Assembly (NCBI GenBank): GCA_038501195.1
Contig: JBBPUQ010000001.1
Span: 868,001 to 932,000 of the forward strand
DNA from: Nemania diffusa
Lineage: Eukaryota > Ascomycota > Sordariomycetes > Xylariales > Xylariaceae
DNA: 64,000 nucleotides
Direction of reading: 5' to 3'
Each line of letters begins with the position of its first letter. Positions within the stretch are counted from its first letter, which is position 1. Below the pieces are notes generated by a model, which was not told the origin of the DNA, did not search any database, and was given only the letters and a program-made list of their open reading frames with translations. Shown one piece after another: positions 11,150-21,890 of the stretch. The position numbers and the translations under genes are program-made.

Positions 11150-12749
11150 CTAAATCCCATACTTTACCCCCGATTTCCCCAAACTTATAATCTTGAGTTC
11201 TGTGAACTCCATCACGCCCGCCATCCCGCCAAACCGGCCATACCCCGAGCTCCCACCAGCCCCCCCGTTCGGCGTCCCGGCCGCGATGTACACAGACGGG
11301 TTATTGATATGACAGCTCCCGGCTCGGATCTGGCGCGCGATATCGAGGGCGCGCATCACATCCTTCGAGAAGACGGCTGCGCTGAGACTATACTCGGTGT
11401 CGTTCGCCAGCGCAATGGCCTCCTCGTCCGTGGTGAACTCGGTCAGGCACACGAGCGGCCCAAAGCTCTCGCGCTGGAAGATCTCCATCGCGGGCGTGAC
11501 GCCGTCGACGACATGCGGGCCCATGATTGTCATCTTAGGCCCGGACGCCGACACATCCCCGCACAGCAGCGTCGCGCCGGCCGCCACGGCGTCGTTGAGC
11601 AGGCCCTGGACGCGCCTCGTCGACGCGGGCGTGAACAGCCCCGAGATGGCCACGCCGGGGTCCTCCTCGTGGTTTCCCGCGCGGATCCCCCTGACGCGGG
11701 CGACGAGGGCGGCCTTGAAGGGCGCGGCGATAGACGCGTGCAGCAGCACGCGCTCGGTGGACATGCAGACCTGGCCGGCGTTGGCGAAGGCGCCGAAGAC
11801 GACGGCCTCGACGGCGTCGGGGATAGAGGCGTCGTCGAGCACGAGCACGGGGGCCTTGCCGCCGAGCTCGAGCACGCAGCGCTTCAGGCACGCCGCCGCG
11901 TGCCCCGCGATGATGCGCCCCACGCGGTCGCTGCCGGTGAAGTTGACGTGGCGGATCAGCTTGTGCTTCACCGCGAACTCGGTGATGGCCGGCGTGCGCT
12001 CGGCCGAGACGGGGAGGTAGTGCAGGCAGTCCTTTGGTAGGCCGGCTTCGATCATGGCGCGCACGACGAGGTGCTGGTTCTTGGGGGAGAACTCGGACGG
12101 TTTTAGAATTACGGTGTTTCCGCAGATTAATGGGGTGGCGATGGCTCGGACGGCCAAGCTCGCCTATTCTGGACTTAGCCGCATACCTTGGGTTTGTGCA
12201 TGATGCCGAGGAGTTGGGACTTACAGGGGCATTCCACGGACTAATCGCCAGCACGACGCCAAGGGGCTGTCGCTCTACCAAGACGGTGGTACCCGGCGCA
12301 TCCGCGGGCATGATCTCCCCCTTGATCTGGGACACCAGGCTCGCCGCGTCGCGCAGGTTGCCGGCGCCCGAGATGGAGTTGATCTTGGTCCAGTGGCGCG
12401 TGGCCGAAACCTCGGCCGACATGAGCGCAGGCGCCTCGGTCTCCATGTACCTCTCCAGGATCTCCGCCGCGCGCAGGAAGATGAGGCGCTTGGCGGAGGG
12501 CCCCACGCGCGACCACGTCTGGAACGCGACGGAGGCGGACTGGATGGCGCGCTCGTAGTCGGCCTCCGTCGCGGACGCGCAGTCGTAGAGCTTCGCGCCC
12601 GTCATCGGGTTATGCACCGGGAACGTCGCGCCATCTGAGCTCGGCACGTAGGCGCCGTCGATGAAGAGCAGCTGGGGCTCGCTTAGGCTGTCCCTTGCTG
12701 CCGATGCGTCTGCGCGCGTTCCGCCGTTCTGGCCGTTGGTAGCTGCCAT
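11150..12749 (-). CDS. Aldehyde dehydrogenase, salicylaldehyde/vanillin dehydrogenase-like (512 aa)
   Basis: Oxidises an aldehyde to the acid with NAD(P)+. Exons 12225-12749 and 11150-12163 are joined over a 61-nt intron (donor GTAAGT, branch GGCTAAG, acceptor AATAG), which rebuilds the conserved SPWNAP|ASLAVRAIATPLICGN block. Hallmarks are the Lys/Glu cofactor motif (LKPSEFSP), the general-base Glu in LELGGKAP, the nucleophile Cys in NAGQVCMSTER, and the C-terminal ESFGPLV and INNPSVY segments. Overall resemblance is to fungal and bacterial salicylaldehyde dehydrogenases (aromatic aldehydes). The start MAATNGQNGG gives a short disordered leader and no targeting signal, so it is probably cytosolic. 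The coding part is conspicuously GC-rich, especially exon 2, so much so that long antisense frames are open by chance. It is the outermost gene of the minus-strand cluster and a plausible partner of the carboxylic acid reductase at 18-22 kb, working in the opposite direction or on another intermediate. Confidence 0.93.
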
Positions 12750-13594
12750 CTCTGCTCCTGGTCACGTAGATGTTGTTTAGAAGGGGAGGGATCAAAACGT
12801 AAGGGCGGACACAAGCTCCCTCGCGTTTTATAAGACACAGGGCGGCGCTGAGATTTGAATTTATGTAACCCCGCAACATCTGACAAACATGCGGATATAA
12901 TCAACCCCTGTACGCTCTCAGCCGCCCGGAAGATAACGCTTAAGACCGCGGCAGTTGTTTCTATTATTGGTGACGATCATGGATTCAACATAAAACTTAC
13001 TAGTGGTCTTATCTGGAATATTGAACAACTGGTACGAAAGCGTCTGCTGATTGATTACTGCAGTGCGTATATCCGCCAAGCCTACGAAATGCTATTTATA
13101 TGTCTAGAAACACAAAATAACTAGGTGGTTCAATTGATACAAGATGTCGTCTTTTTACTTAAAAAAATGCTTTTATTTAATCTTTTGGAAAAATTATGAA
13201 TTACGATGTTATTATAAACCTAAATCACCCGCCTCTGTTAACATCATTCTTCTTTCCTTACCTCAGGCTCATGAGCTCGACTACTTCTACTAGGTATCTA
13301 TATGCAACACTCATCGGTAGTACCTACTTGCAACATTCGCCCCGCTGCCTTAAGCTTTAGCGAGTGTCCTACACCAAAGCAATTAATAGCCTGCTAAATC
13401 GCCGAGTTTGAAGAAGCATGAATTAGGGATTATTTATGACAGTTGTTTTAGTTGATTAAGCTTAATAACATCATGTTAATGAGAACGGCGCCCGCCCTGA
13501 TTGGTCTCCCTTTTTCTGGAAGCGATCCGAAACCGGGAACCAGCGAATACTAGATAGAGCAAACAACCTACGTAGATGCGCGCCAACGTTTCAC
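12750..13594. other. Intergenic, promoter side of the aldehyde dehydrogenase
   Basis: Contains the upstream region of the aldehyde dehydrogenase and the 3' end of the glyoxalase-like gene. One 89-codon plus-strand frame (12855-13124) has no support and is not called. Confidence 0.55.
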
Positions 13595-14509
13595 TCACTC
13601 CCTTGACTTTTCCAGCCAGATCGTGGACTCGATACCCGTGGAGCCCAATGAGCGCCTCGTGTCGCTGCCGGAGCTATCGGGCTTAATGGCTATAACGAGA
13701 TCAGAGAAGCCAATGCCCCTCTCATGCATCCGCTTAATATCTTTCTCGGTTTCAGCAACACGTAGTACCACCGTAGAACGGGCGGATCCTTGAGGTACAC
13801 CAATATCGAGGACATGCGCGTTCTGCCCGGCAGCAGGCTCGGCCTTGGAGCCTAGAACCTTGGAATAGACGAGGACGTATTCGGTCTGTAGGTGCTTAGG
13901 CACGAGGATCTCGCAGGCCGCGATGCCGGTGGCACCGCAGGGATGTGTCGTCTTCTTCTCATCATTACTCGGGACCCTGTCGGTGCGCGGGGTCACATCG
14001 TGACAGAAGAATGGGAAGTCGATTCTGCCGTTGGCGAACAGCTCTTGCCCGGGCGTCTTCTCACCTTTAGAAAACTCCGGTCGCGTCACCTTCCATTTGA
14101 TATTCGTACCGTTGGCTTTCCTGCGTGACCCCGCAGTGGGCTTACCAAATTTGACACCAAGACCGGCATCTTTCTCGGGCCCCTCGGATAACCGTTCGTT
14201 GACCGCCCCGACCGACTCCTCGGCAGAGTGGGTTGTATCGGTGATGGCAAAGTCGATCAGCCCCGGGGGTTTGGGCCCCCAGACTCTCATTGGCAAGTTC
14301 TCATCATCCGGAGACGGTGGTGCGTCGTACCAGTTGAAGAATTCCAGGTAGCTTCCATCGGCGAAGATGACTAATTTGTTGCGAGATGGTTGGTCATTGT
14401 GGTAGCCTCCAGGGGTGACGGTGAAGTTGTCGGTGACCCAGGCCGGTAGGTTTTCAAAGAAGGGGGTATCGACAAGAATTACGATGTGGTCATGTTGTAT
14501 GGAAGTCAT
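13595..14509 (-). CDS. Glyoxalase-like (VOC superfamily) protein (304 aa)
   Basis: Intronless gene starting at the ATG at 14509 (MTSIQHDHIVILVDTPFFEN) and ending TGA. The opening DHIVILV and the following NFTVTPGGYHND, then KLVIFADGSYLEFF, match the glyoxalase-like domain of PF13468: a conserved His near the N-terminus, a GG-x-H turn and a Tyr-Leu-Glu strand, which in VOC enzymes include metal ligands. A second, weaker half follows (CHDVTPRTDR, HPCGATGIAACEILVP), consistent with the paired beta-alpha-beta modules of this fold. No signal peptide or membrane segment is present. VOC proteins catalyse lyase, isomerase or dioxygenase-type reactions at a metal; which applies here cannot be told. 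It lies in the same orientation as the flanking oxidoreductases and is a candidate tailoring or detoxifying member of the cluster. Confidence 0.8.
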   Translation of the reverse strand: MTSIQHDHIVILVDTPFFENLPAWVTDNFTVTPGGYHNDQPSRNKLVIFADGSYLEFFNWYDAPPSPDDENLPMRVWGPKPPGLIDFAITDTTHSAEESVGAVNERLSEGPEKDAGLGVKFGKPTAGSRRKANGTNIKWKVTRPEFSKGEKTPGQELFANGRIDFPFFCHDVTPRTDRVPSNDEKKTTHPCGATGIAACEILVPKHLQTEYVLVYSKVLGSKAEPAAGQNAHVLDIGVPQGSARSTVVLRVAETEKDIKRMHERGIGFSDLVIAIKPDSSGSDTRRSLGSTGIESTIWLEKSRE

Positions 14510-15051
14510 GGTGCAGGCTTTTTGATTGTGGTTGATTGTGGAATGTATTGACTTTGTGCAAAAACAATGTGATGAAGGTTGGGAAGTGGGCGTCTTGAGA
14601 AGCCGATTAAACAGGATACGAATAAAGAGAAACTAGTTGGCACTCATGAGCATTTCTGCCTAGCTGAAGGTATCTGAATAGTGCCTAGGTAGCTATGAAG
14701 GAATTTGGGCTCGCAGGGTTGATCATCACCATCGTCACTCTCAAATCATTGGTACATGAATTGGCTCGCGACTGACAGGTCACACCCTGCTAAAATCCGA
14801 CGCGCTAGGTACGCAGGGCGGACCTTTATTGCTTGGCGAATTGATTGTTGGGTAAGGAACTTTAAATTTGCTCACTGTTGTGGTCGTGTAATTGTAGCTG
14901 CTTTGTAAGTCGCCTTACCTCGCCTTCGAGCATGCGGGGAACTTGGAACCGTTACGTACGTACGGAGGTGGGGTTAGGTTCGACGTCTTCCAGCACTATA
15001 AAAGTCAAAGACCACTTAGTGCTGTTAGGAATCGAACCTAACACTATATAG
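14510..15051. other. Intergenic, promoter side of the glyoxalase-like gene
   Basis: No coding signal. A tRNA-T-arm-like hairpin (TTAGG TTCGATT CCTAA on the minus strand, about 15023-15045) is present without the rest of a tRNA. Confidence 0.5.
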
Positions 15052-15833
15052 TTAGTAGACTTGCCTATTCGGATGTACTATAGTGTTGTATAGACTAGCT
15101 AGCGCAGCGTAGCCGGGCACTAGAGAATATCCCCGGGTCAGCACGGCCCAAGCCGTTATGAAGCCCCTCAGTATCTCCAGTTTTGCTATACTAAATAGCA
15201 TTATTCGACCTGTCCCTGCTGTGCCAAGTTGCGCGTAAATAATATTCACAACGTCCGACATGTCAGAAACTCTTAGCCAATCAACCCTAATTATTACTCT
15301 TGGTGCAGGTTGCCTACTTCGTGGGGGCTCGCTCGTGCAGGCTACCGCAACGCACGCTTGCTTGACTGATGATAAGTCATTTCCATCTCGTCCGTAGGCC
15401 ATGATCGCAACAAGATCATCCAGACTGAATACGTTGACGGACTTCTCAATATTATTGTAGGAAGCCATCCAGTTCCAGCGATAACGGCTTTGGAAAGATG
15501 TCTTTCGTCCGACTGGCTGGTTATATGGCACAGACGGTCCCCTGAACCAGACAGAGCAAAGAGTTTTGACATAGCTGTGTCCAACAATGAGTTACGGCCA
15601 TCATCAGCGCCAACCGTAGTAAGGATGGTACGAGTCTACCCAAGCCGGTAAGATAGATGCCCTTGCAACTTTCCGAGGCATCTACGGCAGTAACGCTGGG
15701 TGGAGTGGTGTACCAAAGCCATGTAGTCGTGAAGTGTGAATGCGAGAGGATCGGAGTCGAATTCATTGCAAACCGCAGTAGGCTTCGCCCGGGATCCTAG
15801 CAACGCCAAAACTATAAAGTCGTACCGGTTCAC
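15052..15833 (-). pseudogene. Coding-like remnant, unrecognised
   Basis: Several overlapping minus-strand frames look partly protein-like, but no single spliced model was found. One segment starts at an ATG at 15833 (MNRYDFIVLALLGSRAKPTA), and another runs to a stop at 15052 with NNIEKSVNVFSLDDLVAIMA and YGRDGNDLSSVKQACVAVA. The shift of coding character between frames near 15530-15650 suggests frameshifts or decayed splice sites, so I treat the stretch as a broken gene. I do not recognise the family. It sits inside the cluster in the same orientation as its neighbours and may be a lost cluster member. Confidence 0.3.
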
Positions 15834-15961
15834 GTGGCTTCTCCTATCAGACGGGCACCAGGGGCTACTCAGGCAATATCGCTGACAATCGGTGTTGAAA
15901 AGGGAGTGGCACGCATGTAAGGTAGATTAAAACTTGATCTTTTGAAAAGAAAGAATCAACA

Positions 15962-17617
15962 CTACTGTGAATGCTGCAACGATGCGTCGGCTGCTCTCCA
16001 ACCGTCTAGCAAGGCGCCATGAACCATAGCAAAATGATCCCGAGAGCAATGCTCGCCAGCGAATCTCAGCACGCCGCCAGCTTCATTGATAATAGGCTCC
16101 TGGAGCGCGTCTCTATGCCTGGCCTCAGACAGCCCAGTGATGAGGTGACTGTAAGAACCCCTCGAGTACGGGTCTTGTGCCCACCGCGTGACATGCACGG
16201 CATCTGGCCTGGGCGGCTCAGTGCCGAACCACTGGGTGAGAGTTCGGTGGAACAGTGCGCTGATGTCTTCGTCCTTCATTCCTTCGACTGTAGTGGCGGT
16301 CTTGCAGGAGACGAAAGCGCAGAGGACAGGTTGACCTGTCAAGGCGTGGAAGTTCATGACTGGCAGTCGAAACACGTCGGGAGATACGGACCCGTTGCGA
16401 CCGATAGACACACCACTCAATTCTGTAGTGAAGCCCAGAAATGAATCGGGAAAGTCGTCCTCACTCTGGGTCTCCGTTTCAATGAGCCCTTTCTTAATGA
16501 TAGAGCTATAAGGCTCACCATTCCACCAAGGCGTAGAGTAGACTACAAATATCTTGTCAAGCGTGCCAAAGCCAAGACGTTCTACCGCCTCTTGCTTGTC
16601 GGCCGGTAACTTCGGCACGAACAATCCGTCCTTGTCGCTGTCTTTTAGCACACCCAGGGGTAATGTGCACACCACCTCTCTCGCCGTAAAATTTCCTCTA
16701 GTTGTTTCAATGACGATGGGGTTCTTGGTCCAGTCGACTCGCGTCACAACCGTTTCGAGCGCTATAGCGCCAGCCTCTACAAGTGGCTTACCGATCTCGT
16801 CAATGACAGCGACATATCCGTCCTGGAGGAACGCCTGTTCGCCATCGAACTCATCTACTGCGTATTCTAGCAGTCCCACGCCAGGCTCGCTCTCGGGACG
16901 TCCGGGCTCCGTAGTCTGCGCAAGAAGCGGAGCAGCCTCCATGCTTTCTATGCCTTGGAACAACGCGCCTAATGTGGAATGCTGCTCTCTCGGCACAAGC
17001 TCAAAAGCATCCTGGAAGGCTTTTGCGCTCACCAGCGCTTGTAGGACGGATACGTGCTTTGCTTCTTTTGCGGGAGTAGTAGCAGCGAGATCTTGCACTT
17101 CGCCGATTGCGTTCTGAGTGCATGAAGCGATCAGTTTAGCTGCATGAGCAGGAATTACTAAGGCGTCGTGAGAGTTTGTACTCGTATTTGCATTTACAGG
17201 GCATGTTGGGTGTGCTGTTTGGTCTAGCCTGGCTTCCTTCAAACATCCTCCGGCGATCCCGCTATTCCTTCCGGGGATGCCGTGCTCTGCATTTGGCGCT
17301 TTGAACAAAACGGCCCCTTTCATGGATCTATATCGCTTGTGTGGAAGAATGTCCATGAGCGGATTGGGTCTCTTCGCAGTACCGGTTCCATGTATCCAAT
17401 TCGCGCCGGTGTCCAAGCGGCAGCCTTGAACATGAACAGAGGCTATACGGCCACCGACGCGGTCGCGCGCCTCTAGTATCCGCAGTCGGTTGGCGCCGCT
17501 CGCTATGTGATTCGCCTGAAGCAGTCGGGATGCAAATGCGAGTCCCGCGATTCCTGCCCCGAGAACGATTGTGTCATAGTGTGCCAGGTTCCCGGCTCCG
17601 GCTACATCGACTGCCAT
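15962..17617 (-). CDS. FAD-dependent amine oxidase (551 aa)
   Basis: Flavin monoamine/polyamine oxidase family enzyme, which oxidises a C-N bond to an imine with release of H2O2. Intronless, from the ATG at 17617 to a TAG. The N-terminal Rossmann motif is DTIVLGAGIAGLAFASRLL, followed by the second FAD contact ILEARDRVGGRI and DTGANWIHGTG, which is characteristic of polyamine oxidase and LSD1-like proteins. The middle carries VVCTLPLGVLKD and GFGTLDKIFVVY. The C-terminal FAD signature is RFAGEHCSRDHFAMVHGALLDGWRAA. Length fits the family. A Ser/Ala/His-rich insertion near residues 90-170 is less conserved. No secretion signal or SKL peroxisomal tail is present (ends SLQHSQ). Placed 0.5 kb from the A-T-R enzyme and in the same orientation, it may act on an amino or amine intermediate of the same pathway (inference). 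Confidence 0.93.
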   Translation of the reverse strand: MAVDVAGAGNLAHYDTIVLGAGIAGLAFASRLLQANHIASGANRLRILEARDRVGGRIASVHVQGCRLDTGANWIHGTGTAKRPNPLMDILPHKRYRSMKGAVLFKAPNAEHGIPGRNSGIAGGCLKEARLDQTAHPTCPVNANTSTNSHDALVIPAHAAKLIASCTQNAIGEVQDLAATTPAKEAKHVSVLQALVSAKAFQDAFELVPREQHSTLGALFQGIESMEAAPLLAQTTEPGRPESEPGVGLLEYAVDEFDGEQAFLQDGYVAVIDEIGKPLVEAGAIALETVVTRVDWTKNPIVIETTRGNFTAREVVCTLPLGVLKDSDKDGLFVPKLPADKQEAVERLGFGTLDKIFVVYSTPWWNGEPYSSIIKKGLIETETQSEDDFPDSFLGFTTELSGVSIGRNGSVSPDVFRLPVMNFHALTGQPVLCAFVSCKTATTVEGMKDEDISALFHRTLTQWFGTEPPRPDAVHVTRWAQDPYSRGSYSHLITGLSEARHRDALQEPIINEAGGVLRFAGEHCSRDHFAMVHGALLDGWRAADASLQHSQ

Positions 17618-18126
17618 GGCCGAGAAGTGTTTATCAAGTACTAAGGGAGAGCTGATGAGTTATGAAAGATTATGTTGATGCTGTAGGGGATCCGCAAATT
17701 CTCTACGGTTGCTACTAGGGCCATTTCTCCGTGCGCTCATAAAATCCACACACTGTATAGCCATAGCAATAAGCACACCCTTTGCACCCTTTGGCACCAC
17801 AGCCATCGCATTTCTTCGATTAAACTGTTTATTCCAGAAGTTCTATTTGTGTGCGGAAACATCGATCATATCGATTTTTATGTGTTGATCGCTTACCATC
17901 CCAAGGGCAGTTAAGCTCATAGTGTGTCTTGCCGATAGGACAACGCTAACAATATAAGCCTATCATTCTGTCGATATGACACGTCGAGAAGAATGTGGCT
18001 AGAGAAAATATTGACTGATTTAGTTCTATCATAGTGTTTAACATGGCTCTCGTCAGCTGTATCGTGGAATGAAAAACCTCAATTGAAACATAATAATACC
18101 AATATATCATCATCAAACCATCCCGA
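17618..18126. other. Intergenic spacer
   Basis: About 0.5 kb between the stop of the A-T-R gene and the start of the amine oxidase gene, both on the minus strand. It must contain a terminator and the amine oxidase promoter; no specific motif is convincing. Confidence 0.5.
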
Positions 18127-21100
18127 CTACCGCGCATCCCACTGTTTACACCATCTAGTCATCAGCTCAGGCGAGATCACAGGCGCCTCCTTCATCGCCC
18201 GGCTCAGCCTATTCGTGCGTTCCAAATCCAATACCAGGGGCCGAGTTTGAGCGTTCGCCATCTCGCGGTACGTATCCAAGAGCTTGAGGCCCGGATTCAC
18301 GTCGATGTCCGTGGAGTCGCTCTTCTCTAGCCTGTCCACCCATTCCTTGAAGCTTATGAGTTCCTTGATCTGCTCTCCGTAGAACTCTTTCACTGCCGAG
18401 GCCAGAGGCTCCCAGGACGTCGCGGAATCATTAACGGCGTGGAAATATCGGCTGATTTCCTCCATGTCTGTGTCCTGGCTATCAGCAGGATTGGCACCGG
18501 CAACATCCAGCACCAACTGTGCGACGCGCTCGACGGGGACCCAGGCTACGCGGTCTGAAGAACCTAGTTCACATGGTAGCGCTCCGAGATACAGACTACT
18601 CGCGATGATACTTGGCAGCCATTCGTGCCGGTTCCAAAGCCCCAGTTCGCTTTCCCTTTCGGAGCCCGCGATTTGTCCCACTCGGATCGATGCGGCAGGA
18701 AAGTCTCCAGCGACGGCCGCATCTTCTAGGATAAGACTCCCGCACATCTTGCTGCGGCCGTAGCTATTTCCAGGAAGATCCCAATCCTGGAGTCTTTTCT
18801 CTGGTACAGGGCTGTCTTGACTCGTATGCCACCGGGACACACTTGCGATAGATGAGATGAAGACTACAGCGACGCGGTGGTCTGCTTGTGCGGCAAAGTC
18901 GGCGATATTCCGGACGCCGCGGATGTTAGGCTCGAATGTCTCCATTGCGAAGTTGAAATTAACAGGCCAAGCATTGTGAATCACACGATGCACTTGCTTC
19001 TTGAGCCGATTATAGATCTCATCAGAGAGGCCGAAGTTGTTCTTCGATAGGTCGGCCTGTAAATAGTCTACCTTCGCTGCATATTCTGCGTGCTGTGCCA
19101 GTCCTCGCTTTTCGATTTGTTGCTTTTGCTGCAGAGCGCCGCCATCGCTGGCCCTGTTCAAACAAATGATGTTACTGACCGATGAGTTACATACAAGCTG
19201 GTCTAACAAGTATGCGCCTAGATTTCCTGTTGAACCGGTCAAGAGGACTGTTTGGTTGTCCTTGGGAACGTTGGGTCGCTTCGATGTGTTTTTAATAAGA
19301 TGACGAGTGTATGTCTCGTACAGCTTTTTAGCTGTATCGATCTCAGCGGTAATGTCGTTGGTAGCAATGCTAGTCACGCCTCGAGTGACTAAGTGCCTGA
19401 TGTGCCGAGCGAGTTGGGTCGGCGTAGGATTATTGTAGACCGTTCGTGGGCTTATCAGAGTAGGGTCTAAAATGTGCGGCGTTTTCGAGATGCTTGCACG
19501 GAAGACTCTTGACGCGTTCATTACGTGGAGGGAGTCGATCCCGGCGGAGAAGAAATCCGTGTCTGGATCTAGTTTGGCTCCTTGAGCTAGTGATTCGAAG
19601 ACGCTTAATACAAATCCCGTTAAGGTTTCTTCTGAGCCCATGATATCGATAGCCCCGACGTGAAACTGAAGCTGAGACGCTTTCTCTGCTAGCTTGTAGA
19701 GGTACTCGATCTCTTCAGCATATAGCTTGATTATAGTCGACCTCTGAATCGTACCTTTCCCAGCTCGGGGAAAGGGCTTTCCTTGAGTTGTGGTAGTAAT
19801 GAGCTCTTTAGCAACGCGTCCATGAGCAACTGTAGCTCTATTGACTTGTTCTACTAGACACCAAACCCTGTCGATCAGCCCACGCTTCTCTTCGTTGGTG
19901 AGATCTTTAGCAGGCTCTAATAATAGGCCAGCCTGGAATTTATTTGAGCCTATTACTACTGCGCCCTTGATCTCTGGGTGGCCTTCTATGGTCTGTTCGA
20001 TAGTAATTGGATTCAGCTTCTCGCCGTTGGAGAATACTATGAAGTTGTCGGCACGGCCATCAAACTTCCAATGATTCGGTAACGTTGGGTGAGGTTTATA
20101 AAGATCTTTTGTGCTGTACTCTTCGAGGTCCGGGAACGTGTAGAAAAATCCTTGAAATCCAGGAATTTTGTCTTTCCGCTTTATGACCAACTCATAGCTA
20201 CCATCGTGGACGTGACGCCAGTCTGCGCCGAATACTTCTGAGTTTATTTTGAAATATTGCCAATCTTCTGGGTTCTCAACGAAGTATAGTGGCCAACTGC
20301 CGGATCTAGGGAGACGTATTAAATTATATCCTGAACACGGAGGCAATACGGGTTTAATGAAATCCCCGCAGCAAACGAGAGTGACTCACTCAGTGGCAGC
20401 TATCAAGTTTATTAATCGCACTTTGAGGGACACGGTTAGCCTCTCGCAGAAGATAATGATGAGAGATATTCAATGTTTGCGTAGTAGAGTTGAAATATAG
20501 GTTATGGAATTGACGAATTATAGGAGGCCGTGAGTAAGCATACCATTATTTTGTATCAGCTTGTCTCCTGCGTCCTTAGCAAGATGACCTGTAGGCAATA
20601 AGCTTGTGAGACAGTTTGCAAACCAGAGGAGTTGACGTACCACCACCAAACAAAACTGCGTTAAGCTGAGATAAAGCAGCTACAGAAGACGAGTCCTCAC
20701 ACATCTCCTCGAGAATTGACGGTGCCAAGACTGCACCTTGAACCTTTGAATATATCAAGGTTTCACGAGTAAGGTCTGCTGTGACTGCCTGATTAGGGAA
20801 CCCAAGTACAGTGGTTGAGTTCCAGTAGACTGAGTTGTAGAAGAACAAGCATAGGCCTGCTGAATGAAAGAGCGGCATCTACCGATGGATTAGCTGCGAT
20901 AAACAATTGAAACTGATCAGGCTTGCTGCATACAGGACTAAAGTACCGGTTTACGCGCTTGCACCATTCTGCATGCCACTTTAATCATCAAAGTTAGTAG
21001 TTACCCTCATCCGAAGAGGTATGTAGGCTTGTGAGACGCCATAAAACCCCCAACTGGGCAATTTGGCCTCCTCAAGGAACGAGTTCAGAAGAAAACACTC

Positions 21101-21890
21101 CAGAGTCAACATACGTATTGAGATCCCTCCCAACTTGGCATCTGATGCCACTTATCTGCGATAGCAGGTACTCCCTTGAGGAATCAATCAGTATTTTTTT
21201 AGCCCATTTTAACAACGAATAGCACTCACTTGTTTGATCACAAGAGGTTTTGGAAGGCCTGTGCTGCCACTCGTATGAAGTACGCAGAATGGCTCCCATT
21301 CAGCCTGCTCGAAAGTCTTGTCGAAGGGAAACTCGGGAACTTTCTCTGTTGGAAACCATTCTGCCAATGGTTTCACTGCGAGGGTTTGCATATCCCTGTC
21401 AAGGAGCCAGGGCTTGACGACCCCCGCCATATTGTCACTAAACCATAGTATAGAGCAATCCGTCTGTTCAAAAAGATTGATTTGAGCTTCCTGTGTATTT
21501 CTAGGAGAGATGAAGAGCGCCTATTGACGTTTTAGCAAGACCGACTAATCATATATTATCGAGAATATTTAGCGGATCTACCTTATACCCTGCTTTGATA
21601 GCAGCTACAACTATCACTAAGTACCGTGCATCCTGGGGTCCGATATATGCTATAGTCGGAAATTCACCGTGAGTAGTTTCACCATACCTATTCACTATGT
21701 CATGCGCACAACGATTAATTGCATTCGCATAGGCACTGAAAGTTGTAATAGCCCAACCATCCTTAGGGCTACTGGAGCGCGGGCTCATGAAGACCTCGCG
21801 GTGCGGATCTTTGCTTGCTATGTCGTCAATGACATGTGGTAATAGTCGACGCCCATACTCATTCGAGCTGGTTGACATATGTGACTCCAT
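18127..21890 (-). CDS. NRPS-like adenylate-forming reductase, A-T-R (1072 aa)
   Basis: Activates a carboxylic acid with ATP, loads it on a phosphopantetheine arm and releases it with NAD(P)H as aldehyde or alcohol. Eight exons keep one frame: 21582-21890, 21230-21520, 21115-21174, 21005-21070, 20641-20878, 20544-20588, 20390-20420, 18127-20305. The introns have GTRNGT-like donors and branch sites such as GCTAAC. Adenylation domain, residues about 1-540: LHTSGSTGLPKP (187-196), MPLFHSAG, LFGGG, INLIAATE, and a C-terminal Lys in GKGT (about 530). Thiolation domain: DFFSAGIDSLH with carrier Ser about 605. Reductase domain: TGSTGNLGAYLL (703-714), HNAWPVNFNF and a Tyr-x3-Lys pair in NSYGRSK (Tyr862, Lys866). 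No condensation or thioesterase domain is present. Length fits fungal A-T-R enzymes. All introns fall within the adenylation domain and one exon is only 31 nt. The substrate is unknown. It is the probable core enzyme of the cluster. Confidence 0.93.

Noticed and set aside
11144..12040. 298-codon plus-strand open frame
   Set aside because: It lies antisense to the aldehyde dehydrogenase; its openness follows from the very high GC content, and its Arg/Ala/His-rich translation shows no motif.
13892..14351. Plus-strand frames inside the glyoxalase-like gene
   Set aside because: Shadows of the intact minus-strand gene.
15010..15110. tRNA gene at the T-arm-like hairpin
   Set aside because: No matching acceptor or D arm could be found on either side.
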